Below are positions 18,430 through 27,019 of a stretch of DNA of 64,000 bases, piece by piece. Origin of the DNA: OLB6 sp964467455 (lineage in GTDB: Bacteria; Bacteroidota; Ignavibacteria; Kapaibacteriales; Kapaibacteriaceae); NCBI GenBank assembly GCA_964467455.1, contig CAYXQJ010000006.1:1-64000 (forward strand), written 5' to 3'. Under the pieces are notes generated by a model. It did no database searches. It saw only the letters and a list, made by a program, of their open reading frames with translations, and was not told where the DNA came from. The stretch's first letter is position 1; each line of letters starts with the position of its first letter. The translations under genes and the position numbers were made by a program.

Positions 18430-19683
18430 CTACGCCTGAGGGATCACAAGACACCGACTCCACGCATCGGGCTGACACAACTCCGATGCCAGAGCATTTA
18501 ATTCGTCTACCGTCACAGCACGGATCTCGTCGATCGTTGCATACGGATCTTCGGGTTTGCCTTCATCCATCAGCCCCTTACCAAGAAGCGTCATACGGGA
18601 TGAGAGGGATTCGAGCGACATGATCTTGCTTGCCCGCAACTGTTCTTGTGCACGCTTCAACTCGACGGCTTTCACACCGTCGCGGGCAATGGTGCGCAGT
18701 TCTTGTTCCAGGAGCAGTTGCCCCTTACCAAGACGCGCTTCATCGAGACCGGCATAGACAGACCATGTGCCGACATCTTGAAACAGTTGCAGCTGCGAGT
18801 AGATGGAGTAGGCAATGCCGCGGGTCTCACGGATACGCACGTTGAGTCGCGACGACATCCCATCGCCGAGGATCACATTCAGCACCATCATGGCAGCTCG
18901 ATGTTTCGAGCGATGTCCATCCGTGCGCAGGTGCCACAGCACATGGGCTTGTTGCACATGTTTCGGGATCACCAGTTCCGATGGTGGTAGGGGGCGAGGG
19001 GTTCGTCGTCGTTGTGGCGTCGTCTTCCTGCGGATGCCCTTCGTCAGTTTCTCTGCAAGCTCCACCATGTGATCGTGATCCACATTGCCCGAGGCCGTGA
19101 TCACCAGGGAGCGTCCGTGGTAGTGATCGCGGTGGAAGCGGCGGACATCTGTTGCCGTGATGTCGACGATACTCTCGACGGTGCCAACGATCGGCGCACC
19201 GAGCGGATGGTTGCCGAAGAGCTGACGTTCGCCGAGATCGAAGATCAGTTCTTCCGCTTCATCTTCGTAGCTGCGGATCTCTTCGGTGATGATCGAGCGT
19301 TCTTTTTCGATGTCGGACGCATCGAAGACCGGGTGGAAGACCACATCGGCGAGCGTCGACATCACGCGGTCGGTATGTTCGCTCAGCGTCCGCACATAGT
19401 AGCACGTCTCTTCTTTTGTCGTGTAGGCATTGGAATAGGCCCCCACGTCTTCGAACTCGCGGGCGATCTTACGGTTGCTGCGTGACTTGGTGCGGCGGAA
19501 CGACGTGTGTTCCACCAGGTGGGCCACACCGCTTTGTCCGGTCGGCTCGTCACGTGTCCCGGCCTTGACCCAGATGCCCAGGGCAGCGGAGTCGACGCTC
19601 GGCACATGATCGGTGACAACGGTGATCCCCGACGGCAGGCGGGTAAGGCGGGGTGCGAAGGTAAGGCGTGACGACTGTGGCAT
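18430..19683 (-). CDS. M16-family zinc metallopeptidase
   Basis: A 417-residue processing-peptidase-like protein. The inverted zinc motif HxxEH is HLVEH (His55, Glu58, His59), and a downstream acidic helix (EEIRSYEDEAEELIFD) supplies the third ligand. The second half has the inactive M16_C fold with the RGIAYSIYSQL segment. The size matches bacterial PqqL/YmxG-type peptidases, which are usually cytoplasmic; no signal peptide is present. It is the first gene of a minus-strand operon with addA-like and class D lactamase genes, and its start is divergent from the FG-GAP gene across about 75 bp. Confidence 0.92.
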   Translation of the reverse strand: MPQSSRLTFAPRLTRLPSGITVVTDHVPSVDSAALGIWVKAGTRDEPTGQSGVAHLVEHTSFRRTKSRSNRKIAREFEDVGAYSNAYTTKEETCYYVRTLSEHTDRVMSTLADVVFHPVFDASDIEKERSIITEEIRSYEDEAEELIFDLGERQLFGNHPLGAPIVGTVESIVDITATDVRRFHRDHYHGRSLVITASGNVDHDHMVELAEKLTKGIRRKTTPQRRRTPRPLPPSELVIPKHVQQAHVLWHLRTDGHRSKHRAAMMVLNVILGDGMSSRLNVRIRETRGIAYSIYSQLQLFQDVGTWSVYAGLDEARLGKGQLLLEQELRTIARDGVKAVELKRAQEQLRASKIMSLESLSSRMTLLGKGLMDEGKPEDPYATIDEIRAVTVDELNALASELCQPDAWSRCLVIPQA

Positions 19684-19759
19684 AGCTCAGAATTGCTGCA
19701 ATCTACGGCTTGGACTTTCCAGTATTCTGGTATTTTACAGCTCCGACCGGAGTTCGCCG

Positions 19760-21067
19760 ATGATGTCTCGTCTTTTACCGCTGCTTCTGTGTATCACGAT
19801 CGTGGTCGCGCCCGATCTCTCCGCCCAAACCTGGACGCCGGCAGGGCAGATGGTGGGGCCGGTGATGTTGGAGTATTCTATCACACTCAACGGTGGTGTC
19901 AAGTTGATTCCGTTGCGGTGGGTCAACAAGCGCTACATCGATTCAGTGTATTGGTTCGACATCGAATCATTCGGATCAACGCCAAAAATGTATGAGCGGC
20001 AGACGCCAGAATTTAATAGCGTCAGCTTCGTAGGCGATTTTGACACCGATGGCATGCCAGATGTCTTCGGTCATCGTAAAAGCGGTTCTCCAATCTATTT
20101 GTACTCAGCATTGACACCCGAAGAGCATATACGGCCTGCTGTGTCGGGGCAATACGGTATCAAAACCGGAGTAACGAATCGGTACTTCGGTGATGTCGAT
20201 GGTGACGGCCTGAATGACGACTACATTGCTGAGTCTGCCACGTCCGCACGGATCGTCTACGGCGACAAACAGAATCCCTTTCTGGGTCCGAGTTACGTTG
20301 CTCTCTTCGACAACTCGCGCGAGATCTATCCGGACCTTCCACCAACTAAGGTGGCGCTTGTTGGAATGCTGGGCGGTAAGCCGTGCATTGTCCAGTCGTA
20401 CCAAGTGTATCCGGAAACGCCCCCTTACTATGAGCTTCATGAGCTCAACATGGACGATCTACGAGCTCGAGCGCCGAAGATCAGAACGAAACTTATACAG
20501 CGACTCAATGTTGGTGAGGATCGATTCTTCGGCAATGTGGTGTTGCGTACACCCGATGTGTGGTGGCTGTTCAGCGTGTATGGAACAGACTCGAGTCCCA
20601 ACGGCATGAAGGTCACGTCTACGTCCATGACGTTCGAACCTGCCCCCGGCTATTGGAAGGGGGGGGAGTCACAGTACTATGGACAGGGAGGGGGAGGCGG
20701 AGATTACAGCTATCCTCGGGTGATCGAAGGGGGCCGACCCTTCATCCGAGTTGACTATCGACGTAGTGAATCTGAAGAAGGCGACACCGTGAGACACGCC
20801 GTGTTCACCCTGGCACGATTAGTGGATGCGGAGTCTGCGACCGTTGAGATCCTTGGTAGTGGCTATCCACTGCAGTCGCAGTATCATGAAGCAAGTGCGA
20901 CAAACGTAGTTATGGTCCCTGATGTCGACGATGACGGCATTGACGACTTTATGGTGACGTTGTCGTATATGGACACACAGACAAAACAGTATCAGAACTC
21001 TGTTGCTCTCTACCTCACCTCGCAGCGTCCGATCGTCTCCGTCAAAGAGTCTGTACCCATCCCGTAG
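19760..21067 (+). CDS. FG-GAP/VCBS-like secreted protein, truncated by in-frame amber
   Basis: A 435-residue exported protein starting at an ATG pair preceded by an ACCGGAG ribosome site; MMSRLLPLLLCITIVVAP is the signal peptide. Three Ca-binding-type loops mark FG-GAP-like propeller blades: DFDTDGMPD, DVDGDGLND and DVDDDGIDD. It is a close tandem paralogue of the next gene. Its reading frame stops at TAG (21065-21067) exactly where the paralogue continues into its C-terminal domain, and the missing domain is still present in frame downstream. So the product lacks its T9SS-like tail unless the stop is read through. Could be a recent pseudogene or a deliberately unanchored form. Confidence 0.75.
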   Translation: MMSRLLPLLLCITIVVAPDLSAQTWTPAGQMVGPVMLEYSITLNGGVKLIPLRWVNKRYIDSVYWFDIESFGSTPKMYERQTPEFNSVSFVGDFDTDGMPDVFGHRKSGSPIYLYSALTPEEHIRPAVSGQYGIKTGVTNRYFGDVDGDGLNDDYIAESATSARIVYGDKQNPFLGPSYVALFDNSREIYPDLPPTKVALVGMLGGKPCIVQSYQVYPETPPYYELHELNMDDLRARAPKIRTKLIQRLNVGEDRFFGNVVLRTPDVWWLFSVYGTDSSPNGMKVTSTSMTFEPAPGYWKGGESQYYGQGGGGGDYSYPRVIEGGRPFIRVDYRRSESEEGDTVRHAVFTLARLVDAESATVEILGSGYPLQSQYHEASATNVVMVPDVDDDGIDDFMVTLSYMDTQTKQYQNSVALYLTSQRPIVSVKESVPIP

Positions 21068-21289
21068 ATGAGGGTCATCGACCAAGGCGAACGCTGGCGA
21101 ATTGTTGACGGCTTGACGTGCATTGACGGTGCTTCGACAACGGCGCGGATCTACGATATCAATGGGGCTGTTGTAGCAATGGTGACGTTGAACGTCACCG
21201 GAGCGGATATCGTCATCGACAAGCCACGAGAGATCTCACGACAAGCCCTGTGGGTGCGAGTGGGGGAGTGTTCGGTGAGGTTGCAGTGA
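21068..21289 (+). pseudogene. Detached T9SS-like C-terminal domain of the preceding gene
   Basis: This 73-codon segment starts with ATG directly after the TAG and stays in the same frame as the preceding gene. Its translation (RVIDQGERWRIVDGL ... TARIYDINGAVV ... REISRQALWVRVGEC) is about 85 percent identical by eye to the last 72 residues of the paralogue at 21344-22864. The aligned paralogue codon for the stop is GAG, so one G-to-T change would explain the split. There is no Shine-Dalgarno site of its own; stop-start (TAGATG) reinitiation is possible but would give an unexported peptide. Confidence 0.75.
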
Positions 21290-21343
21290 TACATTGAGGA
21301 TTACACTACGGTCAATCGAACTACCATATCATCCTATCTGATC

Positions 21344-22864
21344 GTGTCATCCCTGTTGATGGCATCTGTACTGGTTGGTGTCACGCCCGATCTACCCGCC
21401 CAAATGTGGACTCCAGCAGGGCAGATGGTGGGGCCGTTGATGTGGCCGTATCCCCTGACGCTTCCTGATAAAACCCAGCTGATTCCCTTACGGTGGGTAA
21501 ACAAACGCGACGTGGATTCAGCGTATTGGTACGACATACAATCTTTTACTACCACACCAAGGCTATATAAGCGTCAAACTCCCGAATTCACTAGCATAAG
21601 ATTTGTTGGGGACTTTGACTCTGACGGCACACTTGATCTGTTCGGTCATCGTGAGTCCGGCTCGCCGATATACCTCTATTCTGCGCTGACGCCCGATGAA
21701 CACATACGTGCACCAATTTCCGGTCAATACGGTATAAAATCCGGGATTGAAAATCGATATTACGGGGATGTTGATGGCGACGGATTGAACGACGACTACA
21801 TAGCAGAGTCCGAGAACTCTGCACGTATTGTTTACGGTGACAAACGTAATCCGTTCACGGGTCCGAGCTATGTCGAGCTTTTCGACAACTCGCGTGAAAT
21901 CTACCCAGATCTTCTACCAACAAAGGTAGCTGCTGTCGGAGTGCTGGATGGTAAACCATGCATCGTTCAATCATACCAATTGATGCCGAATACCCCACCA
22001 TACTATGAGCTACATGAACTCAGTATGGATGATCTGCGTGTACGTGCGCCGAAGATCCGAACGCGGCTTTTGCAGAAGCTCAATGTTGGTGAAGACCGCC
22101 GATATGGCAACGTTATCTTGCGTACACCTGAGTCGTGGTGGCTGTTCAGTGCATATGGTTCGAATTCTAAACCAATAGGCTTGAAGGTAACCTCGGCATC
22201 CATGACACTCGAGCCCGTACCTGCCTTTTGGGGGAGATCCTGGCAACAGTATTTCGGGCAAGGAGGGCAACGAGGTGATGACAACTTCCCTAGAGTGATG
22301 GATAGCGACAGACCGTTCATCATTGAAGAATTTATAACACGTCAAGTTGAAGGTATCGGAGAAGTTCGCCATGCAGTGTTCACCCTAGCAAGGCTCGCCG
22401 ATCCCACAACTGCAAGTGTGGAAGTGATAGGCCAGGCCGTCCCTCCAGATGATCAGTTGTTAGGATCGTATGCGGGCTACCTTGCCGTTGTACCGGACAT
22501 TGACGGGGATTTGATTGAGGATATGATGATCAATGCCGCATTCAAACGATCTCAGCAAGGTGATGAAACGACAGCTGTGTCATTGTACCTCACATCGCAG
22601 CGTCCAACCGTCTCCGTCAAAGAGCCACCACCTACAACGGAGGCGCGTGTCATCGACCAAGGCGAACGCTGGCGAATCATTGACGGCATGAATTGCATCG
22701 ATGGTGTCTCGACAACGGCGCGTATCTACGACATCAGTGGGGCAATTGTAACAACGGTGACGTTGAACGTCACCGGAGCGGATATCGTCATCGAGAAGCC
22801 GCGTGAGATCTCACGGCAAGCACTGTGGGTGCGAGTGGGGGAGTGTACATGGAGATTACAGTAG
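21344..22864 (+). CDS. FG-GAP/VCBS-like T9SS-secreted protein, intact paralogue
   Basis: A 506-residue exported protein with GTG start; no earlier in-frame ATG exists, and an ATG at 21359 is an alternative. A short hydrophobic leader ends near LPAQ. Ca-binding-type FG-GAP loops are DFDSDGTLD, DVDGDGLND and DIDGDLIED. The C-terminal ~80 residues (RVIDQGERWRIIDGM ... ARIYDISGAIV ... ALWVRVGEC) have the strand pattern of a T9SS type-A sorting domain, though divergent. It is a tandem duplicate of the gene at 19760, with similarity over the full length including 'WTPAGQMVGP' near the N-terminus. Function is unknown; probably a surface or released propeller protein. Confidence 0.8.
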   Translation: MSSLLMASVLVGVTPDLPAQMWTPAGQMVGPLMWPYPLTLPDKTQLIPLRWVNKRDVDSAYWYDIQSFTTTPRLYKRQTPEFTSIRFVGDFDSDGTLDLFGHRESGSPIYLYSALTPDEHIRAPISGQYGIKSGIENRYYGDVDGDGLNDDYIAESENSARIVYGDKRNPFTGPSYVELFDNSREIYPDLLPTKVAAVGVLDGKPCIVQSYQLMPNTPPYYELHELSMDDLRVRAPKIRTRLLQKLNVGEDRRYGNVILRTPESWWLFSAYGSNSKPIGLKVTSASMTLEPVPAFWGRSWQQYFGQGGQRGDDNFPRVMDSDRPFIIEEFITRQVEGIGEVRHAVFTLARLADPTTASVEVIGQAVPPDDQLLGSYAGYLAVVPDIDGDLIEDMMINAAFKRSQQGDETTAVSLYLTSQRPTVSVKEPPPTTEARVIDQGERWRIIDGMNCIDGVSTTARIYDISGAIVTTVTLNVTGADIVIEKPREISRQALWVRVGECTWRLQ

Positions 22865-22866
22865 AT

Positions 22867-24195
22867 ATGAGGCAATTCTCGAAATATCGACTATTTATCG
22901 TGTTTGGACTGATCTGGATCATCGGATTGACGCACATGCATGGCCAGAACAGACAGTTGCTTCTAAGAGCAAGTGACCTTGGCGCAAAGGTCACATTTTA
23001 CGCAATGGAACGACTTGATAAAGAACATCTGCTCGTTCGCACGACGGATCGGTCTGTCAGCCCCGCTGTGAACTCTGTTTATGTGATCTCGACATCAGGA
23101 GAGATCGTTCGCAGGTTGTGGACGGATTCATTGAGAACGACGATCTGGGAGAATCAGTTGTTGCAAGTTCAGTGCACCGGTAAGATGGTGTGGATCGTGG
23201 ACCAATCAGGTGCCTATCGACTCAACGTTGAACGTGGCGACACGACTACCTATACGCACTGTCCTGATTCTGCTCGGCCGTCCCTTCGACTGTCAGCGGT
23301 CAATGATTCTACGGCATTCATAAGCGGCCTGCGAACGTTGTATCCGCCGGATGGTTCGCTGTACGCCGAGTCGGCGGTACAGGTGTGGGATGATGATGGC
23401 TGCACGCAGCTGCGGTCAAGCCGAGACTTCTTGTCTGATGGTGTACCAGAGATCATTGCAGTAAATGATGTGCGCGATACCGTAGTAAGCCACTCCTTCA
23501 ACAAGGCAAGTAGTTGGGCACCATTAAGAGGTTTCTCCGGTGTGCCATTCGATCTCGATGGCCTAGACAAAACGAGAAGATGCACAATTGAAGGGTTGTG
23601 GCCAATGGGCTCCGACTGGATCGTCGTCATCGAAACGTTGCCATCGAACAAAGTGTATCGTTTGGACCGCGACATGAGGACTATTGCCCAGGATTCACTA
23701 TGGTCTCGTTACTCCGCCATTGCTGCCGCTGGGTTTGACGGCGAACTTGTTAGCGTCGCCATGGATTCTGGAGTGGCAGTGTACGACCCAGCCAGGTCGC
23801 GCATTCAGATGTATCCAAGCAAGATGCTTTTTGATGGTTTCAACTTCTCCTTCTTTGTTTTTCCTCTAGACGTTGTAACGATCGACAGAAAACTCTTCGT
23901 TCTGACGTTTGAAGGGATCATTACCCTTGACATGCCAACAACGACGGTTCGTGAGAGTGAGTCCACACCACGTAGAACGAATCACATCGTGCGATCAGGT
24001 ACGGTAGTCGATGTCACCGAGATCTGTGGGACAGATGATGCCTCTGTTATTGTGTCGACATTAGAAGGGCGGACAACCAACGTCCCTGTCGAACGAGAAG
24101 ATGGACGATCGTATATCAGTTCCACGTTACTGCAGCGCGGTCTCTCATTCATTCTGGGTCGCTACGCTAGTCAGATCGTGATGGTGACCGACTAG
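22867..24195 (+). CDS. Secreted protein of unknown function, propeller-like
   Basis: A 442-residue protein that I do not recognise. The ATG at 22867 was chosen because it opens a signal peptide (RLFIVFGLIWIIGLTHMHGQ); upstream in-frame starts lie in the previous gene. The body has repeated short strands with W/D and 'VYVISTSGEIVRRLW' or 'GVAVYDPARSRIQMY' patterns that suggest a beta-propeller. No T9SS tail, lipobox or catalytic motif is visible. It lies 2 nt after the FG-GAP paralogue, so all three are probably one operon and may form a surface system. Confidence 0.6.
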   Translation: MRQFSKYRLFIVFGLIWIIGLTHMHGQNRQLLLRASDLGAKVTFYAMERLDKEHLLVRTTDRSVSPAVNSVYVISTSGEIVRRLWTDSLRTTIWENQLLQVQCTGKMVWIVDQSGAYRLNVERGDTTTYTHCPDSARPSLRLSAVNDSTAFISGLRTLYPPDGSLYAESAVQVWDDDGCTQLRSSRDFLSDGVPEIIAVNDVRDTVVSHSFNKASSWAPLRGFSGVPFDLDGLDKTRRCTIEGLWPMGSDWIVVIETLPSNKVYRLDRDMRTIAQDSLWSRYSAIAAAGFDGELVSVAMDSGVAVYDPARSRIQMYPSKMLFDGFNFSFFVFPLDVVTIDRKLFVLTFEGIITLDMPTTTVRESESTPRRTNHIVRSGTVVDVTEICGTDDASVIVSTLEGRTTNVPVEREDGRSYISSTLLQRGLSFILGRYASQIVMVTD

Positions 24196-24255
24196 GGAAG
24201 GCAGGTTAGATGTTTCCCGCTTGGACGGTAGTCCCGGCAGTGCCAATTTTGGGCA

Positions 24256-25518
24256 ATGGGACGCAACCTGTTCGACAATGTGATGATCGTCCTCTCCACC
24301 ATCGTGGTGGTGGGGTTGCTGTTCTACATCCCGAAGAACTTCGACTTTCTGAGTCCGATCGGGAAGGCGCTGTCCGACGTCGACCTCACCGATGTGGTGT
24401 TCTCGCAGTTCCGCGACGATCAACGCCGCGAAGTGGATACGAACATCGTCATCGTCAACATCGGACAAGCTAACCGCGGCGAGATCGCCCAGATCCTGGA
24501 GAATATCAACCGACATGCACCGGCCGCCGTCGGCATCGATGCGTTCTTCCGTCAGCCGAAAGAAGCAGAGTCCGACTCCATGCTGCAAGCAGCGTTGGAT
24601 GCAACGCAACACCTGGTGTTGGTGAGCAAGGTGGCGTATAAGGCAGATCTTGCCGATGCCGACCTTGGACAATATGACGAGAGTGTGGTAACAGATGAAC
24701 GGGCCTTTGATACACTCGAGACGAGTCATCCGATGTTCGCCCAACACGCGTCGACAGGATTTGCGAACATGATCATCGATCAAGATGCGGCCTTCATGAC
24801 GGTGCGTGAAGTGTCGTTCTCAGAATCCTGCGCCGGGAAGAATGAAGTGTCGTTCCCGATCCGCCTCGCCCAGATCGTCGATCCCGCCGCAGCCCAACGT
24901 GCACTGGCACGCGGACTCCCCAAGGAAGTGATCAACTTCCACGGCAACATCGAATCGTTCTATCACATCGACGTCGATCAAGCGCTCGATCCGGCTACTG
25001 ACCTCAGTGTGGTTCGCGGCAAGGTGGTGCTGTTGGGATATTGCGGACCCAACTTCCAGACACGGTCGCTAGAAGATAATTTCTTCACGCCCCTTAACTC
25101 CCAATACGTGGGAAGAAGTTATCCCGATATGTTCGGTGTGGTGATCCATGCTAATACGTTGGCTATGATCCGCAACGGCGACTACATCGGCGCGATGTCG
25201 TCTACCACATCGATCGTCCTCGGTCTGGTGATCCTGGTGCTCAACGTGATGCTCTTTACATTTCTTTACACCAAGTATGAAGTCTGGTACGACGTGATTG
25301 CCGTGGCTGTCCAGCTCGGTGAGTCGTTGCTGGGCGTGTTCCTCATCCTGTATGTGTTCAACCACTATAACTACAAGCTGGCGCTGACGCCAACGCTGGT
25401 GGGAGTGGCCTTGGTGGGGACGGTGCACGATCTGTACCAGGACTCCATCAAGAAGATCATCGTGCGGACCCTCGCCCGGATGCGGAAGGGAAAACGCGTA
25501 ACTTCGAGTGGTCAATAA
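24256..25518 (+). CDS. CHASE2-domain membrane sensor protein
   Basis: A 420-residue membrane protein. One N-terminal membrane segment (VMIVLSTIVVVGLLFYI) leads to an extracytoplasmic CHASE2 domain (about 30-320; IVIVNIGQANRGEI, AAVGIDAFF, GKVVLLGYCG, DMFGVVIHANTLAMI), then three or so membrane helices near the C-terminus (SIVLGLVILVLNVMLF; ESLLGVFLILYVF; LALTPTLVGVALVG). CHASE2 is usually a sensor coupled to a cyclase or kinase output; here the protein ends about 25 residues after the last helix with no enzymatic domain. It is followed 16 nt later by a FecR-like protein, a pairing seen in other bacteria. A signal-sensing membrane module is inferred. Confidence 0.85.
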   Translation: MGRNLFDNVMIVLSTIVVVGLLFYIPKNFDFLSPIGKALSDVDLTDVVFSQFRDDQRREVDTNIVIVNIGQANRGEIAQILENINRHAPAAVGIDAFFRQPKEAESDSMLQAALDATQHLVLVSKVAYKADLADADLGQYDESVVTDERAFDTLETSHPMFAQHASTGFANMIIDQDAAFMTVREVSFSESCAGKNEVSFPIRLAQIVDPAAAQRALARGLPKEVINFHGNIESFYHIDVDQALDPATDLSVVRGKVVLLGYCGPNFQTRSLEDNFFTPLNSQYVGRSYPDMFGVVIHANTLAMIRNGDYIGAMSSTTSIVLGLVILVLNVMLFTFLYTKYEVWYDVIAVAVQLGESLLGVFLILYVFNHYNYKLALTPTLVGVALVGTVHDLYQDSIKKIIVRTLARMRKGKRVTSSGQ

Positions 25519-25534
25519 CGTACGTGACACCGCT

Positions 25535-26563
25535 ATGAAACACACGATCCTGTTTTTGTGCTGTATGCTGATCTTCTCAGTGCGGCTTTCACAGGCACAG
25601 ACGAAGTTCAAGGTGTTGGCCGTGCGTGGATCGGTGACGATCGGCAAGTCGGCACAAGCATTGTTGGGACAACAACTCAAGACGGGCGAGAACATCGTTG
25701 TCGGCAAGAACGGCTACATCAGTCTTGCCCATACGAACGGACGCACTGTCGAGATCAAGAAAGCCGGCACCTTCACCGTTGCAGAGTTGGACAAGGCCGC
25801 AACAAAACGATCAAAGTCTTCTACCGACAAGTTTGCTGCCTACGTGATGTCGGAACTCACAGAGGTCAAGGAACCCGTGTCGTTCTCCGATGCCAAACGT
25901 TCCAACATGCGCACGACGGGCTCAGTGGATCGTGCTGCCGGCGATGATGTGAGTGTGTGGGATTCGGTGCTGACGATGGTCGGCGGTCCGGGCGAATTGC
26001 AAGCCCTTGCCGTCGTGCAATCCAACGCCGTCTCCAACGGTTCGGTCTTCTCCGTCATCATGCCGCGTCATACGCGTCTGCTTGCCGATACCGTGCGCTT
26101 CGAATGGCACCGCTCGCCCAAAGCCGGCTCGTACAAACTTGTCGTCACCGATCGTGAAGACAAGGCCGTGCATACCACGACCGTCTCCGACACGTTCTAC
26201 ACTGCCTCGGTCGCGACCATGGGACTCAAGGAAGGCCAGCTGTATTATTGGCATGTAGAAAGTGCTGCCGATGCTTCCTATCGCACCGATGAATATGCCC
26301 TCTACCGTCTCTCGGGCGAAGAGCGCACTTCATCCCTCGCCATGGTCAACGAGGTCAAGGCCGATTACGATGCCGATGATGCTGCGATCGGACAACTCAT
26401 CCTGGGTGCAGCATTCGAAGACATGGGCTTGTATTATGATGCTCGCATCGCCTATCTCAATGCTGTGACGATGGCGCCGGATGTGCAGAACTACAAACGA
26501 TTATATGCCGACTTCTTGCGCAGACAAGGTCTTAACATGGAAGCCTACACCGCTTATCGGTGA
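25535..26563 (+). CDS. FecR-domain secreted protein with TPR-like tail
   Basis: A 342-residue exported protein. The ATG at 25535 opens a signal peptide (HTILFLCCMLIFSVRLSQAQ). Residues about 22-95 form a FecR domain (VLAVRGSVTIG ... KTGENIVVGKNGYISLAHTNGRTVEI). A linker and an Ig/FN3-like segment follow (RFEWHRSPKAGSYKLVVTD ... LYYWHVES), then a short TPR-like helical tail (ILGAAFEDMGLYYDARIAYLNAV). It partners the CHASE2 gene just upstream. Periplasmic scaffolding or stress sensing is inferred; no FecA receptor or sigma factor is nearby, so this is not a canonical FecIR system. Confidence 0.82.
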   Translation: MKHTILFLCCMLIFSVRLSQAQTKFKVLAVRGSVTIGKSAQALLGQQLKTGENIVVGKNGYISLAHTNGRTVEIKKAGTFTVAELDKAATKRSKSSTDKFAAYVMSELTEVKEPVSFSDAKRSNMRTTGSVDRAAGDDVSVWDSVLTMVGGPGELQALAVVQSNAVSNGSVFSVIMPRHTRLLADTVRFEWHRSPKAGSYKLVVTDREDKAVHTTTVSDTFYTASVATMGLKEGQLYYWHVESAADASYRTDEYALYRLSGEERTSSLAMVNEVKADYDADDAAIGQLILGAAFEDMGLYYDARIAYLNAVTMAPDVQNYKRLYADFLRRQGLNMEAYTAYR

Positions 26564-26568
26564 TCCTT

Positions 26569-27000
26569 ATGAACGCTGAACAAAATTGGCTCATCGCCGC
26601 CATCGTCCTCTTCATTCTCGAAGTCATCACACCCGGCTTCGTCCTCGCCAACTTTGGTGTCGGCGCCATCGGTGCTGCCATCACGGCTTGGTTAGGGGGC
26701 GATACAGCCGCACAGACCATGACGTTTGTGGTGGTGTGTTTGATCTCGTTCGTGACTGTTCGCCCCCTACTAAAGCGGACATTACGTCACGATAAGCAGA
26801 CCAAGACCGGCACGGAAGCACTTGTTGGCAGGGTAGGGAAGGCGACGGAAGATATTCCGCTGCCACCGGATGCGGGACGTGTGCAGATCGATGGCGACAA
26901 TTGGCGTGCGATGGCAGTGCATGCAACGCCGATCGCTGCGGGAAGTGTGGTGCGTGTGGTGCGTGTTGAGTCTGTCACTGTCTACGTCGAACTCGTCTGA
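26569..27000 (+). CDS. Short NfeD-family membrane protein
   Basis: A 143-residue protein with N-terminal membrane helices (WLIAAIVLFILEVITPGFVLANFGVG; MTFVVVCLISFVTV) and a C-terminal OB-fold (LVGRVGKATEDIPLPPDAGRVQIDG ... VVRVVRVESVTVYVEL), as in NfeD1b-type partners of prokaryotic flotillin/stomatin proteins. The ATG at 26569 is preferred over a GTG at 26560 that overlaps the previous stop. It lies 19 nt before the SPFH gene, an AAGGAG ribosome site lying between, so the pair is co-expressed and probably forms a membrane microdomain complex. Confidence 0.9.
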   Translation: MNAEQNWLIAAIVLFILEVITPGFVLANFGVGAIGAAITAWLGGDTAAQTMTFVVVCLISFVTVRPLLKRTLRHDKQTKTGTEALVGRVGKATEDIPLPPDAGRVQIDGDNWRAMAVHATPIAAGSVVRVVRVESVTVYVELV

Positions 27001-27019
27001 TCTTCACTAAGGAGTAGTC

